Assembly (NCBI GenBank): GCA_016706225.1
Contig: JADJKB010000025.1
Span: 124,001-188,000 of the forward strand
Source of the DNA: Myxococcales bacterium
GTDB taxonomy: Bacteria > Myxococcota_A > Polyangia > Polyangiales > Polyangiaceae
Reading direction: 5' to 3'
Length of the DNA stretch: 64,000 bases
Shown here: positions 16,942 to 25,628 of the stretch, one piece after another
How positions within the stretch are numbered: position 1 is the stretch's first letter
Layout of the letters: every line of letters begins with the position of its first letter
Made by a program: the position numbers and the translations under genes
The notes under the pieces: generated by a model
The model's database searches: none
Seen by the model: only the letters and a program-made list of their open reading frames with translations
Told to the model about the DNA's origin: nothing

Positions 16942-19014
16942 TCAAGCGTGGACCACGAAACAGTGAGCCGGATCGTCGGGGAGCGGCGCGGCGGCCGAAA
17001 GCTCGTAGCCCGCTTTCGTCGAGATCCATCCGCTGCCGTCGAACAGGCGCCGCGCTGGTGCGTTGTGCGGAGTTTCGCTGAAGCGCACGACGACGTCGGC
17101 GCCGTCTTGCACGGCACGGCATGCTGTGAGTGCCGCGCGGAACAACACCTGATGTACCTCGGCACCGATCACGCGGCAGCTCAGCGCGAGCAGGCGCAGC
17201 TCGCCGCGCTCGACGATCGCAGCACCCACCAAGCCGTAGTCGGCGAAGCGATCAGCTACGTACAGCGACAGAATCGTCGTCTCGGCGGCTCGGGTCAGGG
17301 CGTCGAGCTCGCGTCGGGAGAAACGCTCCCCGGTCGTGCGGAACTGATTTGTGCGCGCTACCAGCTCGCACACGCGATCGAGCTCCGTCGGCTCGCGTGC
17401 CGCGCGCAGCGTACAACGCACCCGGAGCCTCTCGAGGAACACGCCGCGGTTCTCAGCAGAGACCAGCGCACGATCTCGCTCGATGCGAGCGCGCGTCGTC
17501 TGGGCGCGAGTGCGTGCTTCGGCGCTCCGCTCCAGCACCTCAAAGCGCGGCGACCGGAGCAGGGTCTCACGCATGCGTTCAATGGGTGCGTCGAGCACCC
17601 ACACCTGTGGCAGCATATGCTGCACTTCGGCGCGTTCGAGCGGGCTGTCGTCGATGAAGGCGATGGCTGCCGGAGCCACGCCGAGCTCGGCGGACAGCTT
17701 CCGGAGCACTTGGCTCTTGTTGTCCCAGCCAATCTCGAGCAGGGCGAAGTCATCGGGGTGGAGCAGGTGGGACGCCGAGCCCAGCGCGCCGCTGGTCACG
17801 CTGCGCCATTTTTCGAGCACACTCTGTTTCACGTTCTTGCTCACGACGGCGAGGGTGATGCCGCGCCCGCGCAGCGCACGCAGCGCCTCGTGGATGCCGC
17901 CATGCACACCGTAGAGCAAGGACGTCGAGCGCAGCTCGTCGTCGAATTGGAAATCCGGATCCGCAATCTCGCCGGGCCACAGCACGCCGTCGAGGTCCAC
18001 CGCGACGCAACGGATCGCGTTCGTTCCGGTCGCTGCCTCCAAAGCGTCGAAGCAAGCGTGAGCGACAATGCGATGATACTCCGGATTGCCGGCGCCGCTG
18101 GCTACTCCTGCGTGCGCCCAGGGCGCAAGCATGTCGTCGAACAAGCTCGCCTTGCCGGCACCTGCGAGCAGGCGGTCGAGGTCGAGATAGAGCGCGCTGG
18201 GGAGCGCCCGCACCACGCTGCGGATCGATCGGTTCAGCTCGAAGACTCGATCCGCGAAGCTGTGCTCGGACAACGCGCCCAGGAGACCGAGAGGCTCTGC
18301 CTGAGGCGCCACCAATCCCAGCACCAATAGTGTGCCGCGGGTGTGCGCAGCAGCGTCCCGAATCGTCCGCTCGCATTCGGCTATTGCGCGCTTCAGCGTG
18401 TCGCCGGTGGTGTCCTCCCCGCCGAAGGCGAAGAGCGGCGCGAGGAGACGGAAGTTGCCGAGGACCAAAACGGTGAAGTCAGCGTCGTGGCGGTGAGCGA
18501 GCGCCGCGTCATTTTCGAATCCGGACTGCACATCGAGCGCGATCCCTCGCGTGCGGCCCTCCTCCCGCAGTGCAGGCACGAGCGCCTCGGCGGTGCACCA
18601 GCCGAGCACCACCGCGCGTCGCTGCAGCGCGGGGGGAGCGCTCGCCATGCGCTCGACGGGAGCAAACAACGCGCGCATTTCGGCGCGGGCCCCGTCCAAG
18701 TGCCGGACCCGCTCCCGGGTCTGTTCCAGCTCCTCTTCGGGCGCGCTCTCGGTGACGAGCCCGCGCGCTCGGAGCTCACTGATGATGCGCCCGATGGAGT
18801 CCGGCGCGTCGGCGAAAAGCTCGTCGTCGCCGAGCTCGTGCTCGAGGTCGGCGAGGGTACACGGAGTGCCGAGCGCTTGGAGCACGCGCCCGATCGCGCC
18901 ATCACAGATGAGCGAGCGCCCGCTGACCGCGTGTCCCGCGAACGCTCGGTCTCCGCCGAGCGGCAGGACCACGGCGAACGAGCTCAGCCGCAGGCTCGGC
19001 TTCAGCGAGGCCAA
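16942..19014 (-). CDS. FkbH-like HAD-IIIC enzyme with extra N-terminal PqqD-like domain
   Basis: 690 aa, four parts. (1) About 1-90: FAVVLPLGGDRAFAGHAVSG to ISELRARGLVTE, which looks like a PqqD/RRE-type winged-helix peptide-binding domain. (2) About 130-330: SGNH-like Rossmann region usual in FkbH proteins (YLDLDRLL and YHRIVAHACFDAL at its end). (3) About 335-500: HAD phosphatase core with CVAVDLDGVLWPGE (nucleophile DxD), AVVSKNVKQSVLEKW and AIAFIDDSPLERAEV. (4) About 520-690: GNAT-like acyltransferase tail. FkbH proteins load glyceryl groups from 1,3-bisphosphoglycerate onto a carrier protein for methoxymalonyl units. No PKS or ACP lies nearby, so this one probably serves another pathway. 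Confidence 0.88.
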   Translation of the reverse strand: MASLKPSLRLSSFAVVLPLGGDRAFAGHAVSGRSLICDGAIGRVLQALGTPCTLADLEHELGDDELFADAPDSIGRIISELRARGLVTESAPEEELEQTRERVRHLDGARAEMRALFAPVERMASAPPALQRRAVVLGWCTAEALVPALREEGRTRGIALDVQSGFENDAALAHRHDADFTVLVLGNFRLLAPLFAFGGEDTTGDTLKRAIAECERTIRDAAAHTRGTLLVLGLVAPQAEPLGLLGALSEHSFADRVFELNRSIRSVVRALPSALYLDLDRLLAGAGKASLFDDMLAPWAHAGVASGAGNPEYHRIVAHACFDALEAATGTNAIRCVAVDLDGVLWPGEIADPDFQFDDELRSTSLLYGVHGGIHEALRALRGRGITLAVVSKNVKQSVLEKWRSVTSGALGSASHLLHPDDFALLEIGWDNKSQVLRKLSAELGVAPAAIAFIDDSPLERAEVQHMLPQVWVLDAPIERMRETLLRSPRFEVLERSAEARTRAQTTRARIERDRALVSAENRGVFLERLRVRCTLRAAREPTELDRVCELVARTNQFRTTGERFSRRELDALTRAAETTILSLYVADRFADYGLVGAAIVERGELRLLALSCRVIGAEVHQVLFRAALTACRAVQDGADVVVRFSETPHNAPARRLFDGSGWISTKAGYELSAAAPLPDDPAHCFVVHA

Positions 19015-19028
19015 CGCCGGAGGCCCAA

Positions 19029-19391
19029 CTACTTCTGCTTCGCCTTGTTCTTGGCGTTCTTGGCGGCGGCCCTCAGCTTCGGCGCCTCTTCGATTTCTTT
19101 TTCGCCGAGCACCTTGCGCTCCTTCGCCGTTCCGCGCTCGACCATCAGCCTGACGCTACCGTCGCCGGCTGCTGCCAGCTTCTCGACCAACTCGTCCGGC
19201 AGGTCCAGCGTCGCGATCAGCTTTTTCTTGTTGCCGACCTGCTTGTGGATCTTGATGGCGAACTTCACTCCCTGCGCTGCGTTGGCCCGCTTGGCCACGA
19301 GCACAGCACCAAGACCGGAACCGATCATCAAGAGCCCGCTGGCAGCTGCCAGCGAGCTGCGCCTCGAAATCTTCACGCCGCTGGACTTCAT
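19029..19391 (-). CDS. Small Tat-signal-like exported basic protein, 120 aa
   Basis: MKSSGVKISRRSSLAAASGL holds an RR-x-S-L twin-arginine-like motif followed by a hydrophobic stretch and an ANA cleavage site, so export is likely, by Tat if the motif is genuine. The mature part (about 40-120) is Lys/Ala/Glu-rich and helical with a strongly basic tail (AAKNAKNKAKQK). It lies 14 bases downstream-adjacent to the FkbH-like gene, being transcribed toward it on the same strand, so the two may be one operon. No function recognised. Confidence 0.7.
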   Translation of the reverse strand: MKSSGVKISRRSSLAAASGLLMIGSGLGAVLVAKRANAAQGVKFAIKIHKQVGNKKKLIATLDLPDELVEKLAAAGDGSVRLMVERGTAKERKVLGEKEIEEAPKLRAAAKNAKNKAKQK

Positions 19392-19460
19392 GAGAGGAAG
19401 CCTAGGCGCAATGTGTCCGCGCTTCAACCGCCGCCATGCGACGAGGGCCTTGCTGACGGA

Positions 19461-19532
19461 ATCGGGCGCGCCGTGCAGCGCAACCTGACCCGCTGCGGGA
19501 AGACCGCGCCCAGACGCGCGGTTGTAGCTGCG
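19461..19532 (+). repeat. Copy A of a short dispersed duplication
   Basis: Bases 19461-19488 match 23192-23219 at 27 of 28 positions, and 19511-19532 match 23234-23255 at 20 of 22, in the same order and orientation. In copy B the first block is the 3' end of a lipoprotein gene (encoding SGAPCSAT and stop); here the same eight codons and stop are readable without any gene in front, so this is a relic of a duplicated gene tail. Confidence 0.65.
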
Positions 19533-19556
19533 GCGGCGCCGCGATAAATGTGTTGC

Positions 19557-21114
19557 ATGTTCAGGCGACGCTCCGCTGCCTTCTGCCTGCTGGCACTTCT
19601 CGTCCCGCTCCGGGCGCAAGGCGCGGATTGCGGGTGTGACCACTCCATTCCCGCCAGCCAGACCAGCGTGAGCGGCAGCACGCTGGGCGTGAAGCCAGGC
19701 GAGGTGGTGTGCATCGAGGCAGGCAAGCGGCCGTTCTTGATCTTGGAGGACCTGGTGGGGACCGAGGTCGCGCCCATCACCATCAAGAACTGCGGCGGGC
19801 GCGTCGAGATCGCGAATACGGACAAGGGCTATGGGCTGCTCGTCAACCGCTGCGAGCACTTCCACCTGACTGGAACCGGTGACCCGGCCTACGCGTACGG
19901 CTTCGACGTAAGCGCCACCCGCACGGGACCGGACTACTCTGCCTCCGGCGTTCCCGTGGGCGGTCTCTCCACCGACTACGAGATCGATCGCCTGGAGGTC
20001 CACCATACGGGATTTGCCGGCTTCATCCTCAAGACCGAGTCGCGCTGCGACGGCACGGCCAACCTGGGCAAGTTTGTCCAGAAGAACACGCGTGTGCATC
20101 ACACCTATGTGCACGACACCGGCGGGGAGGGGTTCTACGTCGGCAGCACGGGTTACGGCGGGCGCAAGTTCGACTGCAATGGCGTCGAGACGATCTTGTA
20201 CCCACACGAGCACGATGGCGTGTACCTGCACGACAATCGCATCGAGAACACGGGCTGGGACGGCTTGCAGGTGGGCGTCACTCCCAAGAACTGTGAGGTC
20301 TACGCCAACCTGATCCGCGGTGTGGGCAAGACAGCCACCGACTCGGTGCAGACCCGCGGTATTCAGATCGGGGGCGCCTCCGCGTGCAAGGTCTACGACA
20401 ACACGCTGATCGGCGGCCCCACCATCGGGATCTTCGTCCTGGGCGCCGCGGCAACCTGGGTAGCCAACAATTTGATCGTGGACTTCGCAGAGGGACGGGA
20501 TCTACGGCAATGATCAGAAGCTCAGCGCGATCGGGGGGGCGAGTTACGCCTTCATCCACAACACCGTCGTGCGCTCGGGGGGCGCGGGTCTCCGCCTCTT
20601 CGGCAACCTGACAAAGGGGAACGCGGTGGTGAACAACCTGTTTGTCGCTTCCGCTGACAAGTACGGCATCGGTGGGGACGTCGACGCGACGGACGCGGGT
20701 AACCTCGAGCTCGGGAGCGTCGCCGAGGCGTTGTTCGAAGATCCAACGACCGACCTGTATCGCCTCCAGCCGAGCTCCCCGGCTCGTGATGTGGGACTCG
20801 TGCTGTCGAGCTTCAGCGTCAGCGACGATCACGACGGCGTCGTCCGGGACGACAAGCCCGACGTCGGTGCGTTCGAGTACACGGACGCGCCGCCCCCGAG
20901 CGGCGGAGCGCCGGGCAGCGGCGGCGCCAGTGGAACTGGCGGGGCGACGGGCTCGGGCGGGGCACCCGCGAAGGCTGAAAGCGCCGACGATGGCGGGTGC
21001 AGTTGCCGAACTCATCGCCCGACGGCGCCCCCAGTGCGCGGGCTGCTGCTCGCGGTGCTGGCTGCGTCTGCCGCAGCGCTCCGCTCCACCCGCAAACGAG
21101 TCCACGTTCGCTAG
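19557..21114 (+). pseudogene. Secreted right-handed beta-helix protein with MYXO-CTERM tail, frameshifted
   Basis: Signal peptide MFRRRSAAFCLLALLVPLRA, then parallel beta-helix (pectate-lyase-like) repeats such as GFAGFILKTES, HDNRIENTGWDGLQVGV and VYDNTLIGGPTIGIFV. The first frame stops at 20513, but a one-base shift at about 20492-20494 (one extra G) restores DGIYGNDQKLSAIGGASYAF and continues to 21114. Downstream come a Gly-linker (about 20895-20970) and a C-terminus with CSC, a hydrophobic stretch and an Arg-rich end, the pattern of MYXO-CTERM sorting signals. Restored length is about 519 aa. Either a real broken gene or a sequencing error; homology is otherwise continuous. Confidence 0.78.
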
Positions 21115-21125
21115 CAATCTCGACC

Positions 21126-22079
21126 TCACTTGCAGAAGCTCGCGGTGCAGCCCGTCCAGTGAGCTGGCGTCTTCAGCGTCTTGCCCTGGGCCACCAGCAC
21201 GAGCTCCCCCCGCATGTCGATCGGCATGTGGGCCGCCGCGCCGCCCGCGACGGGCCAGCAAGCGGTCCCGCAGCCTGCGTCTTGCAACAGGTACTTGTTC
21301 CCGTTCTGGACTGCCTTCTGGAGGATCCGGAGGGCGTCCCAGGGTAGAGCGTAGCTCCACGCAGGCGTCGCTTTCTGCCACCACTTTGCTGGCGAGCCGA
21401 GCGCGACGTAGCTCACGCCCGTCTGCGTGTAGCTGAAGTCATTCTGGGAGCTGCAGGTCTCGGCGAACACCTTCCAGCGATCCTTGCACTCGACCTTCGG
21501 GTCCCAGCGCCACGCGCACACCTGCGGGAAGATCTCGATGTTCGTCGGTTTGTTGAGGACCTCGAGGCGCAGGTACGCGTTGCCCTGCGCGAACTTGTCG
21601 GCCATGCGAAAGCCAGCCTTGGGTTTTGGCAGCTCCCAGTAGGTCGTCGCCGTGTCCTTCAGCGTTCGGTCGAAGAAGGTGACCTGATCGGGACAGCTTG
21701 CTTCCGCCACACCCTCTCCGCACTGCTGCGACGTGGTGCCTTCTTCGCACGCGCTCGGCGCCGGCCAGCCGGAAGCGCCGCCGGTCGAGCCGCCGCTTCC
21801 TCCTGCACCCGAGCTTCCGCCCGTTCCACCGATCGCCGTCCCGCCCGCGCCGCTGCTTCCGCCGCCACCGCTGACGCCTCCGGACGCCGTGCCGCCCGAG
21901 CCACCGCTCCCGCTCGTGCCCCCGGACGCCGCGCCGCCCGCGCCGCTGCCGGCGCCGCCGCCCGTTGCACTGCCGTCGGCTCCGCCACCACCGCTCACGC
22001 CGCCGCCGTCGTCGTCGGACGAACACGCAGCGATACCGGGCGCAAGCAAGCAGAGGGCGAGGAGCGGGAAGGTGCGCAC
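21126..22079 (-). CDS. Gly-linker lipoprotein, 317 aa, unknown mature domain
   Basis: The GTG at 22079 gives MRTFPLLALCLLAPGIAAC, a clean lipoprotein signal, and is preferred over the longer ATG frame. A ~95-residue Gly/Ser/Thr/Ala linker (GGSGG type) separates the lipid anchor from a ~195-residue domain with at least ten Cys and many Trp (AWRWDPKVECKDRWKVFAET). The domain is not one I know; paired Cys suggest disulfides outside the cytoplasm. Convergent with the beta-helix gene, with only 11 bases between stops. Confidence 0.83.
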   Translation of the reverse strand: MRTFPLLALCLLAPGIAACSSDDDGGGVSGGGGADGSATGGGAGSGAGGAASGGTSGSGGSGGTASGGVSGGGGSSGAGGTAIGGTGGSSGAGGSGGSTGGASGWPAPSACEEGTTSQQCGEGVAEASCPDQVTFFDRTLKDTATTYWELPKPKAGFRMADKFAQGNAYLRLEVLNKPTNIEIFPQVCAWRWDPKVECKDRWKVFAETCSSQNDFSYTQTGVSYVALGSPAKWWQKATPAWSYALPWDALRILQKAVQNGNKYLLQDAGCGTACWPVAGGAAAHMPIDMRGELVLVAQGKTLKTPAHWTGCTASFCK

Positions 22080-22208
22080 GCTCCGAGGATAGCCGATTCG
22101 GCGCGCAGCCGGCAGCGCCCAGCGCTTGCCATCGTGAGCGTTCTTCACTGAGCGCGCGGCCGGGGCGGTGCTGTCGCGTTTCCACCGCCAAGACTGCCAC
22201 GCGTGAGC

Positions 22209-22640
22209 TCAGCGTGCTCCACGGGTGTGGCGGTCGAAGCGGCGTGACACGACGGCCAGGGATTCGGAGCCGATGGGGCTCCCGACCAGGATCAACTCCC
22301 TCAGGAACAAGGCGGAGCGATGCCGGCCGAGCACCCCGGCGCCTATTGTCTGGCGTCCCACCAGCCGAGCCACTGGCGAAGACCCGCCGCGCGCGCTGCC
22401 CACGAGCACGTCGTCGACCCACAGCCGTAGCTGCGAGGTGGGTGCGAGCTGCAGCACGGCGACCAGCTTCACGAAGCGATCGAAGATGTGCGGGACGCTG
22501 GCTGCAACCTCGAGCACGGGCCCGGTTCCCATCCGGGCGAGCACGTGCAGCTCGTCCTCTGCGGTGTGCACCGTAAAGAGCGCGAGCCTGGATCGAGGTC
22601 GGGTCGTGTTCCATCCCGTGCCGAGCGCCGCGATTCGGGC
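22209..22640 (-). pseudogene. C-terminal fragment of a LamG/concanavalin-like protein
   Basis: The frame reads ELHVLARMGTGPVLEVAAS and later LRLWVDDVLVGSA, then SALFLRELILVGSP, which is the end of a LamG-type jelly roll (strand, ligand-loop and last-strand pattern also seen in the two LamG lipoproteins of this window). No start codon or signal peptide lies in front; the N-terminal part of the gene is missing and the next gene begins on the other strand at 22679. Most likely a remnant, though a GTG within it could start a short protein. Confidence 0.4.
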
Positions 22641-22678
22641 TAAGTTGGCCGGCGGAACTCGAGCCCGGGGATCGGACG

Positions 22679-23219
22679 ATGAGCACAGGACAGCGGGTCG
22701 CACGACGGTTGTGGGTCGGTTCGCCGTTGCTCGTGGTCTTGGCTTGTGGTGGTGAGACCGGCGCTGGCAAGACGGGCAGCGGTGGCGCGACGAGCGGCGG
22801 CAGCGGCGGCTCGACGAGCGGTGGGTGGCGGCGGGTCGGCCGGGGGCGGCGGCGGTGCGCTCGGCAGTGTGAGTTGTGGCAGTGTCTCCAACCCCACACA
22901 AGAGTGCGCGGCTCCGGAGTACTGCTGCGCCTCGAGTTGTGTGAAGGCCGGTGTGCCGTGCACCGGGTTTGCGTTTCACTGCGACGACGCTGCGGACTGT
23001 CCCGGCGCGTTTTGTTGTGTCACCAAGTTGTCGATGCTGGACGGGAGCTTCAATCAGGTTGCTCAGTGCCAGCAGACGTGTGACTCCGACGCGCAGCTCA
23101 TCGTGTGCCACCCCCCGGATGGCGGCTGCCCCACTGGCATGACCTGTCAGATCACCGCAACACTTCCTCCCGAGTACGGATACTGCTGCCCATCGGGCGC
23201 GCCGTGCAGCGCGACCTGA
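22679..23219 (+). pseudogene. Cys-rich Gly-linker lipoprotein with a frameshift in the linker
   Basis: ATG 22679 gives MSTGQRVARRLWVGSPLLVV to lipobox LACGG, then a GSGG linker. At about 22823 one extra G in GGTGGGTGG moves the frame; the other frame continues as GGGSAGGGGGALGSVSCGSV and then a Cys-rich domain of about 115 residues (ECAAPEYCCASSCVKAG, FHCDDAADCPGAFCC, TCDSDAQ, CCPSGAPCSAT). Restored length about 179 aa. The reader should treat it as a broken gene unless the assembly is wrong at this base. The 3' end is copy B of the short duplication. Confidence 0.75.
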
Positions 23220-23255
23220 GGGATGACTACGGCCAGACGGGCGGTTGTGGCTGCG
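23192..23255 (+). repeat. Copy B of a short dispersed duplication
   Basis: Counterpart of 19461-19532. The first block ends with the stop codon of the Cys-rich lipoprotein; the second block (23234-23255) lies in the gap before the symporter gene. Spacing between blocks is 14 bases here and 22 in copy A. Confidence 0.65.
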
Positions 23256-23339
23256 AACGACGCCGCCCTGAGACTCGCGATCGGGTTTCGTTGAACGGCC
23301 GGGCTTTCCGTCTCGCTCGGATCCACGTTAGATGGGCCG

Positions 23340-24584
23340 GTGACGAACCACCGCGCGATGCTGGTCGGCCTGGTCGCCGGCGCGGCCGGAGGCCTGGCGG
23401 TCAATGCCTTCGCGCGAGACGCGCGTTGGGTTGCGCTCTTCACCGACTACACGGCGGTGCCAGTGGGGCAGATCTTTCTCCGGCTCCTGTTCATGCTGAT
23501 CATTCCGATCCTGTTCTCCGCGCTGGTGCTTGGTGTGGCCGATCTGGACATGCAGCACCTGGGCCGGCTCGGCGGACGCATGATGGGCTACACGATCGTG
23601 GTGTCGGCCATCGCCGTGACCATCGGCATCACGCTGGTGAACGTCATCGGTCCCGGGCGCGGAGTCTCCACCGAGGGGCTCGATCTCGGCGCGCAGATCG
23701 CCTCGCTGAAGGCCGCCGGCGCTCCGACCGACACGTCGCCGGTGGCGCTGCTGGTGAACCTCATCCCGTCCAACGTCGTCGCCGCCGCAGCGAACGGCGA
23801 CATGCTCGCGGTCATCGCGTTCTCGCTGATCTTTGGCGCCGGTCTGGCGCTCACCAAGACCGAGGGCGCTGAGCGGCTCAAGGAGGCCATCAGCGGTCTG
23901 TTCGACGTGAGCATGCGCATCATCAACGGGGTCTTGCGGCTAGCGCCGCTCGGCGTCGCCGCGTTGATGTTCACTGCTACGTCTCGCCTCGGGCTCGACT
24001 TGCTGCGCATCATCGCGCTCTACGTGGTCGTGGTGCTGCTCGGTCTCGGCCTCCACATGTTCGTGGTGTACTCGATCAGCGTGCGGTTCTTCGGCGGCAT
24101 GAAGCCGCTCCATTTCTTTCGCTCCATTCGCCTGGCCATGGTCACCGCTTTCTCGACGGCATCCAGCAACGCGTCGCTGCCCGCGGCGCTCGAAGTGGCG
24201 GAACACAACCTGAAGTTGCCCCGACACGTCAGCCGCTTCGTGCTGACGGCGGGCAGCAGCATGAATCAGAACGGCACGGCCCTGTTCGAGGGTGTCACGG
24301 TGCTCTTCCTGGCGCAGGTGTACGGCGTGCCGCTCAGCTTCGGTCAACAGGTGCTGGTGGTCGGGGTCTGCATCTTGGCGGGCATCGGCACGGCGGGTGT
24401 GCCGGCCGGCTCGCTGCCCGTGATCATGATGATCCTCGGCATGCTGAGGATCCCGGTCGAGGGCATCGGCTTGATCTTGGGCGTCGACCGCTTCCTCGAC
24501 ATGTGCCGCACCACGCTGAACGTGACGGGAGATCTGGCGGCGGCGGTGTACGTCGCCAAGGGTGAGGTCGAACCGGCAACGTGA
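23340..24584 (+). CDS. Dicarboxylate/amino acid:cation symporter (DAACS, GltP/DctA type)
   Basis: 414 aa, inner-membrane secondary transporter that moves glutamate/aspartate or C4-dicarboxylates with Na+ or H+. Seen: hydrophobic segments throughout, the re-entrant hairpin motif FSTASSNASLP (about residues 265-275), the cation/substrate motif NQNGTALFEG (about 307-316, normally NMDGT), the GIPAG-type hairpin GTAGVPAGSLPVIMMI (about 344-359), and DRFLDMCRTTLNVTGD (about 382-397), where Asp, Arg and Asn bind the substrate. GTG start. Motif completeness points to an active transporter; the substrate cannot be fixed from sequence alone. Confidence 0.93.
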   Translation: MTNHRAMLVGLVAGAAGGLAVNAFARDARWVALFTDYTAVPVGQIFLRLLFMLIIPILFSALVLGVADLDMQHLGRLGGRMMGYTIVVSAIAVTIGITLVNVIGPGRGVSTEGLDLGAQIASLKAAGAPTDTSPVALLVNLIPSNVVAAAANGDMLAVIAFSLIFGAGLALTKTEGAERLKEAISGLFDVSMRIINGVLRLAPLGVAALMFTATSRLGLDLLRIIALYVVVVLLGLGLHMFVVYSISVRFFGGMKPLHFFRSIRLAMVTAFSTASSNASLPAALEVAEHNLKLPRHVSRFVLTAGSSMNQNGTALFEGVTVLFLAQVYGVPLSFGQQVLVVGVCILAGIGTAGVPAGSLPVIMMILGMLRIPVEGIGLILGVDRFLDMCRTTLNVTGDLAAAVYVAKGEVEPAT

Positions 24585-24916
24585 CGGCTGGTCCGCCGGG
24601 GTACTGGTCCGCCAGCGAAATTTCTCAAGTCGGGAGCGTGTACCGCGCCCCGAGCAGCGGCGGCGGCGCCGAGCTCGTGCATGCCACGCCCGGCTCGGTG
24701 GAAGGCATCGCGGCCGACTCCGAGAGTGTGTTCTGGGTCATGCGGCAGTCGCCCGGAGAATCCCTGCGTGGCGCGGTCTTCGGCAGTGGTCCGAAAGCGC
24801 TGCTGGAGTCCAACCCGTTTTCGGTCATGGGAGTGGCGATCGATGCCAACGCTGTTTTTTTCACCAGCATCGAGGCCGACGGCAGCGGGAGCGTGCGGAA
24901 GCTCTACCGGCGCTGA
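24581..24916 (+). CDS. Short beta-propeller-like fragment, 111 aa
   Basis: GTG start overlaps the symporter stop by four bases (GTGA), so it could be coupled. The sequence reads VGSVYRAPSSGGGAELVHAT, GIAADSESVFWVMRQSP and MGVAIDANAVFFTSIEADG, which resembles two to three blades of the 'ADSxSVFW' propeller repeats that normally occur in much longer myxobacterial lipoproteins. No signal peptide is present. Probably the tail of a truncated propeller gene rather than a functional protein. Confidence 0.4.
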   Translation: MTAGPPGYWSASEISQVGSVYRAPSSGGGAELVHATPGSVEGIAADSESVFWVMRQSPGESLRGAVFGSGPKALLESNPFSVMGVAIDANAVFFTSIEADGSGSVRKLYRR

Positions 24917-24946
24917 GCCGCCCGCGTGGCGCCGTCTCTGGAATGC

Positions 24947-25231
24947 ATGCTCACGGTCGAGACGTTTGGTCACTTCATGGAGCAGCTGCGCCCGGCGGGT
25001 TTGGTCTGGGGCCCGACGCTGCTGTTCCTCGTCATCGTCGGCAGCATGCTCGACGTGGTCCACCTCGAAGGTGACCACACGAGCTACCTGGTTCTGGCGC
25101 CGTACCCGACGCTCGGTCTTGTGCACGGCGGCGGGGAAGAAGGCGCATTCCGGCGCGCCCACCCGGGGCTAGCCGAACCCTGGTGGTCGAGGGGTGACTA
25201 TCTGACGTTGTTCGAGCTCACCGACGGCTGA
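24947..25231 (+). CDS. Hypothetical 94-aa protein
   Basis: ATG 24947 starts MLTVETFGHFMEQLRPAGLV; a GTG seven codons earlier (base 24926) is an alternative. One hydrophobic stretch (PTLLFLVIVGSMLDVVHL) and several Trp near the end. Third positions are G/C-rich. Nothing recognised; it is a small protein or another gene remnant downstream of the propeller fragment. Confidence 0.45.
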   Translation: MLTVETFGHFMEQLRPAGLVWGPTLLFLVIVGSMLDVVHLEGDHTSYLVLAPYPTLGLVHGGGEEGAFRRAHPGLAEPWWSRGDYLTLFELTDG

Positions 25232-25628
25232 GGGAGTGAGTCGGGTCCCCCACTCGCTGCGCTCGCGGACATGCTGAATCACGGGCGCGTGCGAGGCGAG
25301 CCCCGCCGCCGGTGCGCGGCGCGAGCAGAACCCCGCAGCCGTGGCCGTCTCTGCGAAAACCGCAGCCGCAGCCCGGACCGCGCTGCCGCGAGCGGTGACA
25401 GTCGCCCAAGCTCGATTGCGCCAGAAAAGCGGTGCGGCCCTCATCCCTCCGTCGCCGGTCACGGAGCGGTGGTCGAGAAGGGCCTGCTCAAGCCCGGCTA
25501 GGTGATGTAGAAGGGCGTCGGCCAGGCTAGACGCCGCGGAGCGCCCGCTGCTCGGCGCCCAACCGAGAACCCGAGCGCGACTGGCGCAGGAATTCGCCAA
25601 ACAGGCCGAAGGACCACAAGGAGACGGC
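25232..25628. other. Intergenic stretch, 397 bp, upstream of icd
   Basis: Nothing recognisable. It holds the icd promoter by inference, and close to the gene an AAGGAG ribosome site six bases before the ATG. A minus-strand frame covers the stretch but lacks recognisable similarity and is Arg/Ala/Ser-skewed like other shadows. Confidence 0.5.

Noticed and set aside
21439..22899. 486-aa minus-strand frame through two lipoprotein regions
   Set aside because: Overlaps the real lipoprotein in another frame and is Arg/His-rich; GC-rich linker DNA keeps all frames open.
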